From JAEUOS01 sp046160545 (GTDB lineage: Bacteria > Pseudomonadota > Gammaproteobacteria > Burkholderiales > JAEUOS01), in NCBI GenBank assembly GCA_046160545.1, contig JBJXGS010000044.1, positions 32,369 through 96,368 on the forward strand: a stretch of 64,000 bases of DNA. Reading direction: 5' to 3'. A model generated the notes under the pieces. It saw nothing but the letters and a program-made list of their open reading frames with translations. It made no database searches and was not told the DNA's origin. Position numbers and translations under genes: made by a program. Position 1 is the stretch's first letter. Every line of letters begins with the position of its first letter. Positions 25,615 to 33,809 of this stretch are shown here, piece by piece.

Positions 25615-26885
25615 CGCCCGGCCCCGAGCGCCGCGCGCCCCACAAATGGTGCGCCGGTCGCCTCCTCGATGCGCAGGGCCTCGTTCCACTTGGCCATGCG
25701 TTCGGAGCGTGCGAACGACCCGACCTTGAGCTGTCCTGCATTCCAGCCGATCGCAAGATGCGTGATGGTGACGTCCTCGGTTTCGCCGGAGCGCGCCGAC
25801 ACCAGGGCGGTCATGCCGGCGGCTTGCGCGGCGCTAAGTGCGGCTCGCGTTTCGGTGACCGTTCCGGCCTGGTTCAGCTTGATGAGGGCACTGTTGACCG
25901 CGCCAATCTCGGCTGCGCGCGCGACACGCGCAGCGTTGGTCACGAGATAGTCGTCGCCGATGATCTGGCAGCGTGCGCCGTAGAGCCTCGTGAATTCGAT
26001 CAGTCCCGCCTCGTCGTCCTCGGCGAGCGGATCCTCGATCGAGACGATCGGGTAGGCGTCGAGCCAGCGCCCGAGGAGCGCAATCATGCCCGCGCTATCG
26101 AGCTGGCGCTTTTCCAGACCCAGGGTATAGACCCCGTTCCGGCCAAACTCGGAAGCCGCGATGTCCAGCGATATCGCGACCTCGCGTCCTGGAGCAAAAC
26201 CGGCATGCTCGATGGCGCGTGTCAGGGTCTCGAGCGCTTCCTCGTTGGCATCAAATTGAGGCCACCAGCCGCCTTCGTCAGCAACCCCGGCCCGCTTGCC
26301 CGCAGCCTGCATGAGACTGCCCGCGGCCAGATACACCTCGGCGGTCATCTCGAGCGCCTCGGCAAAGTTCCTCGCTCCGACTGGCATGACCATGAAGTCC
26401 TGCAGGTCGACACGCCGACCCGCGTGTGCCCCGCCGCCGAATATCTGGATTTCCGGCAAAGGCATGGTCACCGGGCGTCCGGCGGCGACATGGCGCCATA
26501 GGGGCTCACCCGCGGACGCCGCTGCCGCATGCAGGACGGCGATGCTTGCGGCAACCAGCGCATTGCCACCCAGACGCGCCTTGTTGGGTGTGCCGTCCAG
26601 CGCGATCAGCGCCGCATCGATGCCAGCCTGGTCGGTCGCATCGCGTCCGTTGAGAAAGTGCGCGATCTCGCCATTGACGTTACTTACCGCGGCGCTCACG
26701 TCGAAACCACCGAGACGCTTTCCCTGATCGCGCAGGTCGACAGCTTCGCGCGTGCCGCGCGAAGCTCCGGCCGGCGCGATGCCGCGTCCAAAGCTGCCGT
26801 CGGCAAGTTTCACATCGACCTCGACGGTCGGGCGGCCGCGGCTGTCCCAAACACGGCGGCCGACGACCTTTGCGATCGCGCTCAT
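25611..26885 (-). CDS. enolase-like protein (paralogue with altered active-site residues)
   Basis: 424 residues, full enolase length and domain order. Mg ligands D241, E284 and D311, base K336, second Lys K387, E204 (ADEGG) and H154 (GGAHAG) match enolase. Three active-site positions differ: the His of SHRSGE is Ala (A364), the Glu of QEFM is Asp (D163), and the Thr of the mobile loop GAST is Arg (GASRG, R43). True glycolytic enolases keep these, so a changed substrate is likely, still a 2-phospho acid-type dehydration or enolisation. It overlaps the kinase gene by 4 bases, so a phosphorylated substrate made by that kinase is a reasonable inference. Use as the sole glycolytic enolase is unlikely. 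Confidence 0.9.
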   Translation of the reverse strand: MSAIAKVVGRRVWDSRGRPTVEVDVKLADGSFGRGIAPAGASRGTREAVDLRDQGKRLGGFDVSAAVSNVNGEIAHFLNGRDATDQAGIDAALIALDGTPNKARLGGNALVAASIAVLHAAAASAGEPLWRHVAAGRPVTMPLPEIQIFGGGAHAGRRVDLQDFMVMPVGARNFAEALEMTAEVYLAAGSLMQAAGKRAGVADEGGWWPQFDANEEALETLTRAIEHAGFAPGREVAISLDIAASEFGRNGVYTLGLEKRQLDSAGMIALLGRWLDAYPIVSIEDPLAEDDEAGLIEFTRLYGARCQIIGDDYLVTNAARVARAAEIGAVNSALIKLNQAGTVTETRAALSAAQAAGMTALVSARSGETEDVTITHLAIGWNAGQLKVGSFARSERMAKWNEALRIEEATGAPFVGRAALGAGR

Positions 26886-27874
26886 GCACCCTCCCCTTGA
26901 GCCCAGGCAACACGGATCGGCGCCAGGGTCGATACCGGCTCGATGAGGAAACGCCGTGCGATCCGGCGCACGCGCTCCCGGTCCGATTCTTCCGTGATGT
27001 ATTCGACCGGCGACTTGCCGTCGATACGGGCCAGAAGAAGTCCCGGCAGCAAGCCGGCCACGCGCGCCTCCAGTTCCCGCACACTCTCCCAGTCGACTCC
27101 GCGGAAATAAGCATGCGCCAGCGCGTCGAACGACTCGAGATAACGCGCCTTCCACTGCATTCGCCACACGCCCTTGAGCAGCAGATGATTGAGGCAAAAC
27201 GCCAGGTCGAAGGCCGGGTCCCCCCACCAGGCGCACTCCGCATCGAGAAAGACCGGGCCCTGCGGTCCGATCAGGATGTTCTTTGGACTCACGTCGCCGT
27301 GCACCAGCGCCTTCTTGTTGGTGCGGGTTGCCGCGATCAGGGCATCAAGTCGCGCTGCGCAGTCGCTGTGCTTTTCCGCGGTGGCTGCGAGATAGGGTTC
27401 CAGTCGGATCGGTCCAAAGATATGGTCGGTCGCAAAACGCGCCGGCAGGCTGGCATCAGCCGCGCTCGCGGCGTGGATTCGAACCAGGGTCGCCCCGACG
27501 CGCGCAGCGAATTCCGGGTCGATGCGCCCGTCGCGCAATTCCGATTTCCACAATGGATGTGCGGCCGGCTCCAGGTAGGCCATCGCGAACCATCCGTCCT
27601 GCGAGCGGTCAGCAAGGATTTCGGGAACCGCACCCGGTACGATTGCGGCGGCAACCTTCATCCATTCGACTTCACTGCGGTTGCGCTCGATCGGCGCACG
27701 CCAGTCGGCGGCGACCTTGAGGCGCGCCAGCGCCCGCTTGACGCAAAAACGCCGCGCCTTGGTCTCGACCAGGCAGATGTCAGACGAAACACCCCCCTCA
27801 AGCGCGGAGACGACGCCGTGTTCATCCGCGCCGATGAGCCGCGCTTCGCGCAGGGCCAGGTCGAATCCACTCAT
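26882..27874 (-). CDS. APH/choline-kinase-fold small-molecule kinase
   Basis: 330 residues, aminoglycoside phosphotransferase fold. ATP-site Lys K46 (FCVKR), helix Glu E70, catalytic loop HGDVSPKN with D194 and N199, and the metal Asp D211 in FLDAECAWWGDPAFD. The pattern resembles 5-methylthioribose kinase and homoserine/choline kinases. It is coupled by 4-base overlaps on both sides, to a UxaA fragment upstream and the enolase-like gene downstream. Most likely it phosphorylates the imported polyhydroxy compound or an intermediate. The acceptor is unknown. Confidence 0.88.
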   Translation of the reverse strand: MSGFDLALREARLIGADEHGVVSALEGGVSSDICLVETKARRFCVKRALARLKVAADWRAPIERNRSEVEWMKVAAAIVPGAVPEILADRSQDGWFAMAYLEPAAHPLWKSELRDGRIDPEFAARVGATLVRIHAASAADASLPARFATDHIFGPIRLEPYLAATAEKHSDCAARLDALIAATRTNKKALVHGDVSPKNILIGPQGPVFLDAECAWWGDPAFDLAFCLNHLLLKGVWRMQWKARYLESFDALAHAYFRGVDWESVRELEARVAGLLPGLLLARIDGKSPVEYITEESDRERVRRIARRFLIEPVSTLAPIRVAWAQGEGA

Positions 27875-28068
27875 ATGCAGTCTGCGCCCGCGTCAATCTT
27901 CGTATCAAACGCGCGGCCCACCGCCGGGTTGGCCGTAATCCCGCTGGTACCTTGCGACCCACTGAAGGTCGTGCCGACGATTAGTTCGTCGAAGCCCATG
28001 GCTTCAATCGGCGCCGCGGCGAGGCTGTTCAGGCTCGCCTGGACCCAGGCGCACCAGCTTTTTGTCAC
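27871..28068 (-). pseudogene. fragment of UxaA/GarD-type sugar-acid dehydratase large subunit
   Basis: A GTG-started 65-codon frame that overlaps the membrane protein stop (GTGA) and the kinase start (ATGA). Its second half reads DELIVGTTFSGSQGTSGI then TANPAVGRAFD. This matches the middle of altronate/galactarate dehydratase large subunits, where CGGSD...SGITANPA is conserved. The CGGSD Cys and Asp are lost (FSGSQ), and about 130 N-terminal and 190 C-terminal residues of the family are missing. It is best read as a deletion remnant; a retained small protein is possible because the coupling signals are intact. Confidence 0.7.
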
Positions 28069-28838
28069 GTGATATTCCTTTGTCGCCAGGATTGCAGGCG
28101 CAACACGGTGCTGACCGTTGCCAGGCAGGCGGCCGCTCCGGCCGCCGCGGCCAGCCAGGCACCGTGCTCCTCGACCAGCGAGGCGAACGCGAAAAAGTAG
28201 GTGCCGAAACCCAGGAGACCGGTACTGAAGCCGGAGAGCAGGCGAATGGTCGCCTCGGCGCCGTGCAGGTGCAATGTGAAGACCGGCAGCACGGAGGCGG
28301 TGATGGGAAAACCCAGCAGCACACCGGAGGCACGCGCGCCCATGGTCTGGGCACCGAACATGATCGCCGCCGCGAGCGCCAGTGCAGCCGTCATGCGAAC
28401 TGCGATCTCGAGATCCGGAATCACCGTCAGGGTGGCGCTGCCACGCGCCCGTGGCAGCCCCGCAGCCAGTGCAAGACCGACGCCCAGCACCAGCGCAAAG
28501 CCCGCCCAGCCATGGGGGATCACACCGGTCAGGAGCACGGCCGCTGCGACACAGGCGAACCAGGCCGCGGCAAGGCACAGCGGCCATCCCATGCCCGCGC
28601 GCGCCAGCCAGGCATAGACAAAACAGTGCACCGCAACTCCTGGCGCTGCCGCCATCGTGAGCCAGGCGATCTCGCCGGCGAAGCTGCCCGGTACCTCAAG
28701 CGCGATGAAGAACACCAGGGGGGCGGCGATCAGCGGAAAGCCGCCGATGACGCCCGCGACACGATGCCCCCAGCGCCGGCCAGCCTGACTGGCAAGCCAC
28801 ACTACCGCGGGCGCGGCGGCGAGCTTCAAGAGCATCAT
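28065..28838 (-). CDS. unclassified polytopic membrane protein with two-fold internal repeat
   Basis: 257 residues, about eight hydrophobic helices, few charged residues. The first and second halves share a motif: HRVAGVIGGFPLIAAP at 25-40 and ARASGVLLGFPITASVLP at 168-185, suggesting an internal duplication. ATG 28838 is used (an ATG follows at 28835); its bases overlap the stop of the SAF-domain gene. I do not recognise the family. Its place between two UxaA-type pieces inside an importer operon suggests transport of a substrate or product of the pathway. Confidence 0.75.
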   Translation of the reverse strand: MMLLKLAAAPAVVWLASQAGRRWGHRVAGVIGGFPLIAAPLVFFIALEVPGSFAGEIAWLTMAAAPGVAVHCFVYAWLARAGMGWPLCLAAAWFACVAAAVLLTGVIPHGWAGFALVLGVGLALAAGLPRARGSATLTVIPDLEIAVRMTAALALAAAIMFGAQTMGARASGVLLGFPITASVLPVFTLHLHGAEATIRLLSGFSTGLLGFGTYFFAFASLVEEHGAWLAAAAGAAACLATVSTVLRLQSWRQRNIT

Positions 28839-29134
28839 GCCGGGCCTGGCAGCGTGCAGGTGGAAATGCTGTCGCTGGCGAGTCTGCGCAAATGAACATG
28901 CTCGCTGCGACGAATCGCTTGGGTCGCGGGACCAATGATTGCGCCATACTTGTGGATTTTTTCGCTGGTTGCGATATCGCGTCGCGCCACCTTGTGTCCC
29001 GCCGCCATGCTTGCCGCAAGCGTTACTCGCGTGCCGTCCATTAGGAGTGCGCACCCTCGCGGGTTGGTTGTCGCCAACGCGAGGCAGTGGTCGTCGGGCC
29101 CGAGCAGAAGCAGGCGCGGGTCAGAACTTGCCAT
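28835..29134 (-). CDS. UxaA-type SAF-domain protein (sugar-acid dehydratase small subunit)
   Basis: 99 residues, the usual size of a stand-alone UxaA small subunit. It carries the SAF signature: AAGHKVARRDIATSEKI near 44-60, KYGAIIGPATQAI at 62-74 and EHVHLRRLASD at 78-88. In known members the last motif reads HVHxHN, and here the second His-Asn is Arg-Arg. Small and large subunits together dehydrate altronate or galactarate; the large subunit here survives only as a 65-codon piece. The start overlaps the RraA gene by 14 bases, and the stop overlaps the membrane protein start. Confidence 0.72.
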   Translation of the reverse strand: MASSDPRLLLLGPDDHCLALATTNPRGCALLMDGTRVTLAASMAAGHKVARRDIATSEKIHKYGAIIGPATQAIRRSEHVHLRRLASDSISTCTLPGPA

Positions 29135-29777
29135 ACTTGAGATAGGCCTCGACCGGATCCATACCACCGCGGATCGCCTCGCGGACCTGGTTTTCGGTGA
29201 CGGCCACCTCTTCGGTCCTGGCCACCACGTCCTGCGCCATTTCCTGCGGGATCACGACGATACCGTCGCGGTCGCCCAGGATGAAGTCGCCGCTGCGGAT
29301 GGTTACGCTGCCGATGGTCACAGGCTCCCCGAAGTGATCGGGAATCCAGCGTGCCACGATGTCGGAGGGTGTGAAAAAGGTATGAAACACAGGGAATTTC
29401 TGCTCGAGGATGAAATCGCAGTCGCGGCAGCCGCCGTCGACCACGTAACCAAGCACCCCCTTGTTCTTGAGCGTCTCCGCGGAGAGTTCGCCCATCATCG
29501 CGACCTCCTGATGATTGGGCTGACAGACCACGACGTGCCCGGTCGGCGCCTTTGACAAGACCGTGGTCCAGCCCAGCAAGGTTTCGTGGCGGGACCTGGT
29601 GCGGTCCATGCGACCAGAGACCGTCCAGGCCGGCCCGGCGACCTTGAGCGTCGGATCGAGCGGACGAATGGTCGGCGGCAGGACGCAGTTGTCGTGGCCG
29701 AGCGCGCGCAGGACGTCGTGCACTGCACCGGTATAGAGCGCGCCAAGCCGCGCGGTCAGAGTCGCTGTCTCAGTCAA
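29121..29777 (-). CDS. RraA-like / 4-hydroxy-4-methyl-2-oxoglutarate aldolase family protein
   Basis: 218 residues. The family signature GELSAETLKNKG then VDGGCRD places the catalytic D114, R118 and D119. GDFILGDRDGIVVIP is the C-terminal conserved strand. Members with the full Arg/Asp set are metal-dependent pyruvate or oxaloacetate-forming aldolases/decarboxylases, rather than RNase E inhibitors. The gene overlaps gntR by 4 bases. In a sugar-acid operon it would most simply split a 4-hydroxy-2-oxo acid into pyruvate and an aldehyde (inference). Confidence 0.9.
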   Translation of the reverse strand: MTETATLTARLGALYTGAVHDVLRALGHDNCVLPPTIRPLDPTLKVAGPAWTVSGRMDRTRSRHETLLGWTTVLSKAPTGHVVVCQPNHQEVAMMGELSAETLKNKGVLGYVVDGGCRDCDFILEQKFPVFHTFFTPSDIVARWIPDHFGEPVTIGSVTIRSGDFILGDRDGIVVIPQEMAQDVVARTEEVAVTENQVREAIRGGMDPVEAYLKYGKF

Positions 29778-30475
29778 GCCGCTTCCCCTTCCTGCATCAC
29801 ATCGGCAATATCTGCGAAATGCTCGCGCATCGCTTGTTCTGCGCCCGCGCGGTCGCCGCGCACGACCGCGTCATGAATGGCTTCGTGCAGGCGATGGCCT
29901 TCGCGTATCGAGCGATGGCCGCGTCGGTGTGCCTCGCTGGCCCACATCGAACCGCGCATCGGCTCGCGGATCGCGTCAAGCAGGAGTACATAGAGCGGGT
30001 TGCCTGCGGCCAGCGCCAGGGCGCGATGAAAAGCCATGTCGGCGTCGATATAGTGCTTGCGCGATTCGACCGCATCGCGCAGGGTGCGCACGATGCCGTC
30101 CAAACGCGCCAGGTCGACTTCGCCGCGTCGCAATGCAGCCTGGCCGGCGACGCCGATCTCGAGCGTGCGTCGAAACTCGAGCACCTCGGGCACGCCGATC
30201 TGGCGCGTTGCCAGCGCATTGGTCATGAAACCAAGAATCGGCGCGTCGTCCATGCGTGAGACGCGTGCACGGCGACCATTGCTGACTTCGATCAGGCCGG
30301 CGGCAACCAACTGGCGTCGCCCTTCGCGCACGATGCCCCGCGATACGCCCAGGCGGGCCGCCAGTTCGATCTCGCCGGGCAGCGCATCGCCGGGCTTCAA
30401 ATGCTGCGCGAAGATCTCGGCGCGGATGTGCTCGGCGACTCGCTCGGCCAGGGTCGAGGCGACACCGCCGGACAT
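29774..30475 (-). CDS. GntR family regulator, FadR subfamily
   Basis: 233 residues. N-terminal winged helix: LPGEIELAARLGVSRGIVREG and AAGLIEVSNGRRARVS. C-terminal all-helical FCD ligand domain with a metal set formed by DADMAFHRALALAAGNPL and the later HEAIHDAV and REHFADI helices. FadR-subfamily regulators of catabolic operons are usually repressors released by the substrate or an intermediate. It lies inside the operon it probably controls, 1 base after the permease stop. A matching palindrome is at 33710-33726. Confidence 0.93.
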   Translation of the reverse strand: MSGGVASTLAERVAEHIRAEIFAQHLKPGDALPGEIELAARLGVSRGIVREGRRQLVAAGLIEVSNGRRARVSRMDDAPILGFMTNALATRQIGVPEVLEFRRTLEIGVAGQAALRRGEVDLARLDGIVRTLRDAVESRKHYIDADMAFHRALALAAGNPLYVLLLDAIREPMRGSMWASEAHRRGHRSIREGHRLHEAIHDAVVRGDRAGAEQAMREHFADIADVMQEGEAA

Positions 30476-30476
30476 T

Positions 30477-31313
30477 TCAGCTCTTTACGGCGCCCGCCGT
30501 CAGGCCGGAGACCATGTACTTCCTGAACGCGTAGTAGATCGCCGCGGGCGGCAGCGCGTAGACGAAGCCGGTCGTCATGAGAAGCTCCCAGGGCGAGTCG
30601 TCGGCCGACATGAAAAGGCCCAGCGCGACCGACAGCGGCACTTCCTTCTCGTTGGACATGAGCAAAAAGGCGTACAGGTACTCGTTCCAGGCAAGCAGCA
30701 CCGCGTAGGTACCGATGGCGACCAGCGACGGCACCATCAGCGGCAGGTAGACCAGTCGAAAAAGCTGCATCGCGGTTGCGCCGTCCATGATCGCCGCCTC
30801 GTCGAGCTCGACCGGCAGCTTGTCGGACGCCTGCTTCAGGACCCAGATCGCATAGGGGCTCGCCAGGGCGACCATGGCGAGGATCATCGCGGTCTTGGTG
30901 TTCAGGAGGCCGTAGGTGCCCATGGCCTTGTACATGGGAACAGCGAGGAAGGCGGCCGGGATGAAGTAGGTCGCGAGCGCGAAATTCATGATCATGCGCC
31001 CGCCCCTGACCTTGAGGCGACTGATCGCGAAGGCCGCGGCGGTCGCGATCAGGAGCGTGAGGAGCCCGGTCATGAACGCGATCAGGACCGACGACCAGAG
31101 CTGGCCCCAAAAGTGGTTCAGGAAGTGGTGCTTCTGCTCGAAAACGAACTCGAAGTTCTTGAGCGTCGGGCTGTCCGGCCAGAGTTTGCCGGCGAACGCG
31201 CTGTCCTTGGGCGAAATCGCGAACAGGAACATGTGATAAATCGGCAGGATGGTCCACAGGAGGACCGGAATGCCGATCAGGATCAGGGTCGCCTCGTTGA
31301 GCCAGCGGCGCAT
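30477..31313 (-). CDS. carbohydrate ABC transporter permease (MalG type)
   Basis: 278 residues, six predicted helices. The EAA loop that contacts the ATPase is LDEAAIMDGATAMQLFRLVYLPLM (core positions about 187-210). The N-terminal LPIYHMFLFAIS region is typical of the second permease in CUT1 importers. It starts at the base directly after the first permease stop. With that permease, the ATPase at 24445 and the binding protein at 32272 it forms a complete importer. Confidence 0.94.
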   Translation of the reverse strand: MRRWLNEATLILIGIPVLLWTILPIYHMFLFAISPKDSAFAGKLWPDSPTLKNFEFVFEQKHHFLNHFWGQLWSSVLIAFMTGLLTLLIATAAAFAISRLKVRGGRMIMNFALATYFIPAAFLAVPMYKAMGTYGLLNTKTAMILAMVALASPYAIWVLKQASDKLPVELDEAAIMDGATAMQLFRLVYLPLMVPSLVAIGTYAVLLAWNEYLYAFLLMSNEKEVPLSVALGLFMSADDSPWELLMTTGFVYALPPAAIYYAFRKYMVSGLTAGAVKS

Positions 31314-32228
31314 CTATTTCGCCTCTTCGGGAGCCGCGGACAAGCGCCTGACCATGAACCACATGAGCGGCAGGACGAAGGGCAAGGCGACGACGATGGT
31401 CGCCATCGCCATGTCGAGTTGATCCAGGCGCAGGTAGCGGATGCCGAGGGTTGCCATGACGTGTGTCAGGTCGCCTGGCCCGCCGCCGGTCAGCAGATAC
31501 ACCGAATTGAAGTCGCCGAGAGTCCAGATCATCGACAGGATCACCGAGGTCAGGTACAGGGTGCGTAGCGACGGCCAGGTGATCCAGCGGAACTTCTGCC
31601 AGCCGGTGGCGCCGTCGACAGCCGCTGCCTCGTAGAGGTCGCGGGAGATCGCCAGGCGCCCGGTGATGAGGATCAGGGTCCAGAACGGCAGCGATTTCCA
31701 GATGTGCACGACCCCGGCCATCGAAAAGGCGATCCAGCGGTCGTTGAGCCAGTTGGGTCCATCCAGCGCGGTGAGCTTGAAGATGATGCTGTTGATGATG
31801 CCCCACTCGGGGTTCAGCATGAAGCGGAACGACAGGATGGTGGGTATCGACGGCACCGCCCAGGGCAGAATGAAGATCACCGAAAGCACGCGTATCCACG
31901 CACGCTCGTGGACGAAAAAACCGGACAGGAAAAGCGCGATCGCGAACTTGAGATTGACCACCACGACCAGGAAGATCGCGGTGTTGATGACGGAACTGAA
32001 GAAGATCGGGTCATGCCAAAGCTTTACGTAGCTCTGCGGGTCGCTACCCAGGTAGAGTCCGTAGACGACCGGGTAGACAACCAGGATCGCGAAGACCAGG
32101 ACGTAGGGAACCAGCAGCAGCCAGCCGATCGTGTTCCACGACGCCGGCCGGAACGGCGTGACGCTGCCAAACGCCGGCTTCGCGGGGAGAGTTCCCGCGG
32201 TGCCGGAAGATGAAAGTACGGCTGCCAT
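31314..32228 (-). CDS. carbohydrate ABC transporter permease (MalF type)
   Basis: 304 residues with a cytoplasmic N-terminal ~35 residues, then helices from LLLVPYVLVFAILVV onward. The EAA loop is YEAAAVDGATGWQKF. NSVYLLTGGGPGDLT is the conserved loop typical of the MalF/UgpA partner. It is immediately adjacent to the second permease gene and 43 bases after the binding-protein stop. Confidence 0.94.
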   Translation of the reverse strand: MAAVLSSSGTAGTLPAKPAFGSVTPFRPASWNTIGWLLLVPYVLVFAILVVYPVVYGLYLGSDPQSYVKLWHDPIFFSSVINTAIFLVVVVNLKFAIALFLSGFFVHERAWIRVLSVIFILPWAVPSIPTILSFRFMLNPEWGIINSIIFKLTALDGPNWLNDRWIAFSMAGVVHIWKSLPFWTLILITGRLAISRDLYEAAAVDGATGWQKFRWITWPSLRTLYLTSVILSMIWTLGDFNSVYLLTGGGPGDLTHVMATLGIRYLRLDQLDMAMATIVVALPFVLPLMWFMVRRLSAAPEEAK

Positions 32229-32271
32229 GTATCTGCCGGCGGGGCCGCTTAACCCCGCCGACTGCGCAGAA

Positions 32272-33654
32272 TCAGCCTGCGACCGCCTTGATGCGCGCGA
32301 TCATCTCGTCGACAGCGCGCTCCGGAGTCCACTTGTCATTGGTGACACGGCTCATCGCCTTGGCCCAGACGTTCTCATTGTTGAGGATCGTGAACTTGTA
32401 GTTGTAGACGAAGGGGAAAGGGCTGGTGCCGTTCGCGAACTGCCTGTGGACCGTCTTGCGGTGCACGTCGGACTGCCAGAAATCACGCGCCGCACCACCC
32501 TTGGTCACCGGGAACCAGCGACCCAGGGAGCCTTCGGTATAGGGAACCAGGTTGGAGTCTTCCATCATGAAGGCGACAAACTCCTTGGCCCGCTTGATGT
32601 TTTTGGCGCCCTCGAAGATGGTGCCGATCTTGACGGCGGCCAGATAGGACATCGGCGAACCGTCGACCTTCTTCGGCCAGGCGGCCGTGGCGATCAGGTC
32701 CTCGTAGTTCTTCTTGGCCTGCGCGCGCTGCTCGCCGGTGAGCGCTGTGTTGTTGCTGTCGTCGAGCCACTTGGCGGCGATCGAGATCGTCGCGTTGTGG
32801 GTCATGACGGTGGTCTTGTTGTGGAAGGCGACGTTATTGTCCGGATCCTTCCAGGCGTTCGACGACGGCGGCGAGCAGCCCTTGGTGTACAGGTCGGTGT
32901 AGTCCTTGAGGGCCGCGATTGCACCAGCGCGATTCTTCGCCTGGTCAATCACCAGTTTGCCCGCATCGTCGACCAGTCGGGCATTGTGGGCGATCAGGAA
33001 CTGGTAGAAGCTGTAGAACGAGTCGGTCGAATCCACGCCCAGCGGATTGCCGATGCCGAAGGTGCGCTTGCCGGACTTCTGGCGATGCGCGGGCTGCACC
33101 TTGTCGCACCAGAAGTTCCAGTAGGCCTTCCAGTCCTGCGGGATGTCGCTGTCCTTGAAGCCGGCTTCGGCCAGCATGTCCTTCCAATACTGGATATGGA
33201 TGGTCTGCTGGTAGACCGGGAACGCGTAGTAGGCCTTCTTTTTGGTTTTTTCGTTGTACAGGAAGGCCGTGGAAAGCGTATTGGGAAGGAACTTGTCCTT
33301 CATCGGTGCAAGGATGTCCGAGAGGTCGACCAGCTTGCCTTCAAAGGCCCATTTGCCCGCGGCCTGGAAGTCGTAGGTCAGTCCAAAGGACACATCGGGA
33401 ACCGTACCGGCGTCGAGCGCTGCGACGGTCTTGGGCATGATGTCCTGCACCGCGAAGAGCGAAAGATCGACCTTGACCCCGGTCTTCTGCTCAAAGCGGA
33501 AGATCATGGTCTCCAGCGCCTTGTCCTCTGCGGGGTAGAAGCCCTTGGTAAACCAGACCGTCAGGCGTTCCTGCCCTAGTGCGGCACCCGAAGCCGCCGC
33601 CAGAACGACGCCGGACAAAACAGCCGCAACCGAGCGGCGAAGCAAACCCGTCAT
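32272..33654 (-). CDS. ABC transporter substrate-binding protein, carbohydrate class (family 1)
   Basis: 460 residues. Signal peptide of about 27 residues ending GAALGQ. The mature protein has the family 1 fold with LTVWFTKGFYPAEDKALE and FEQKTGVKVDL at the start, aromatic residues typical of sugar sites (YYAFPVYQQ, YWKDML, YWNFWCD), and a long C-terminal lobe. The start has a strong GAGGAG site. It is the external receptor of the importer. The ligand cannot be read from sequence; a sugar, sugar acid or polyol is expected for the class. Confidence 0.94.
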   Translation of the reverse strand: MTGLLRRSVAAVLSGVVLAAASGAALGQERLTVWFTKGFYPAEDKALETMIFRFEQKTGVKVDLSLFAVQDIMPKTVAALDAGTVPDVSFGLTYDFQAAGKWAFEGKLVDLSDILAPMKDKFLPNTLSTAFLYNEKTKKKAYYAFPVYQQTIHIQYWKDMLAEAGFKDSDIPQDWKAYWNFWCDKVQPAHRQKSGKRTFGIGNPLGVDSTDSFYSFYQFLIAHNARLVDDAGKLVIDQAKNRAGAIAALKDYTDLYTKGCSPPSSNAWKDPDNNVAFHNKTTVMTHNATISIAAKWLDDSNNTALTGEQRAQAKKNYEDLIATAAWPKKVDGSPMSYLAAVKIGTIFEGAKNIKRAKEFVAFMMEDSNLVPYTEGSLGRWFPVTKGGAARDFWQSDVHRKTVHRQFANGTSPFPFVYNYKFTILNNENVWAKAMSRVTNDKWTPERAVDEMIARIKAVAG

Positions 33655-33709
33655 ACTTGTCTCCTCAACGATTAAATTTGCGGCGCCTCAATCAGTCCTG
33701 GGGGCCGAT

Positions 33710-33726
33710 GACCTGTCCAACAGGTC
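33710..33726. promoter_or_regulatory. FadR-type operator candidate upstream of importer operon
   Basis: A perfect 7-base inverted repeat, gacctgt-cca-acaggtc, lies 56 bases upstream of the binding-protein start. The core GT-3 bases-AC spacing agrees with the consensus reported for FadR-subfamily GntR regulators. The rest of the 155-base gap shows no other clear element. The operon's own GntR protein is the obvious candidate ligand. Confidence 0.6.
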
Positions 33727-33809
33727 GCGAAGACTAGACGCCACCCTGCAGGCTGTCAATCACAGACCCGAGGATTTGATGTTGCGACGCAGCAATGCGT
33801 GCTAGTCGC

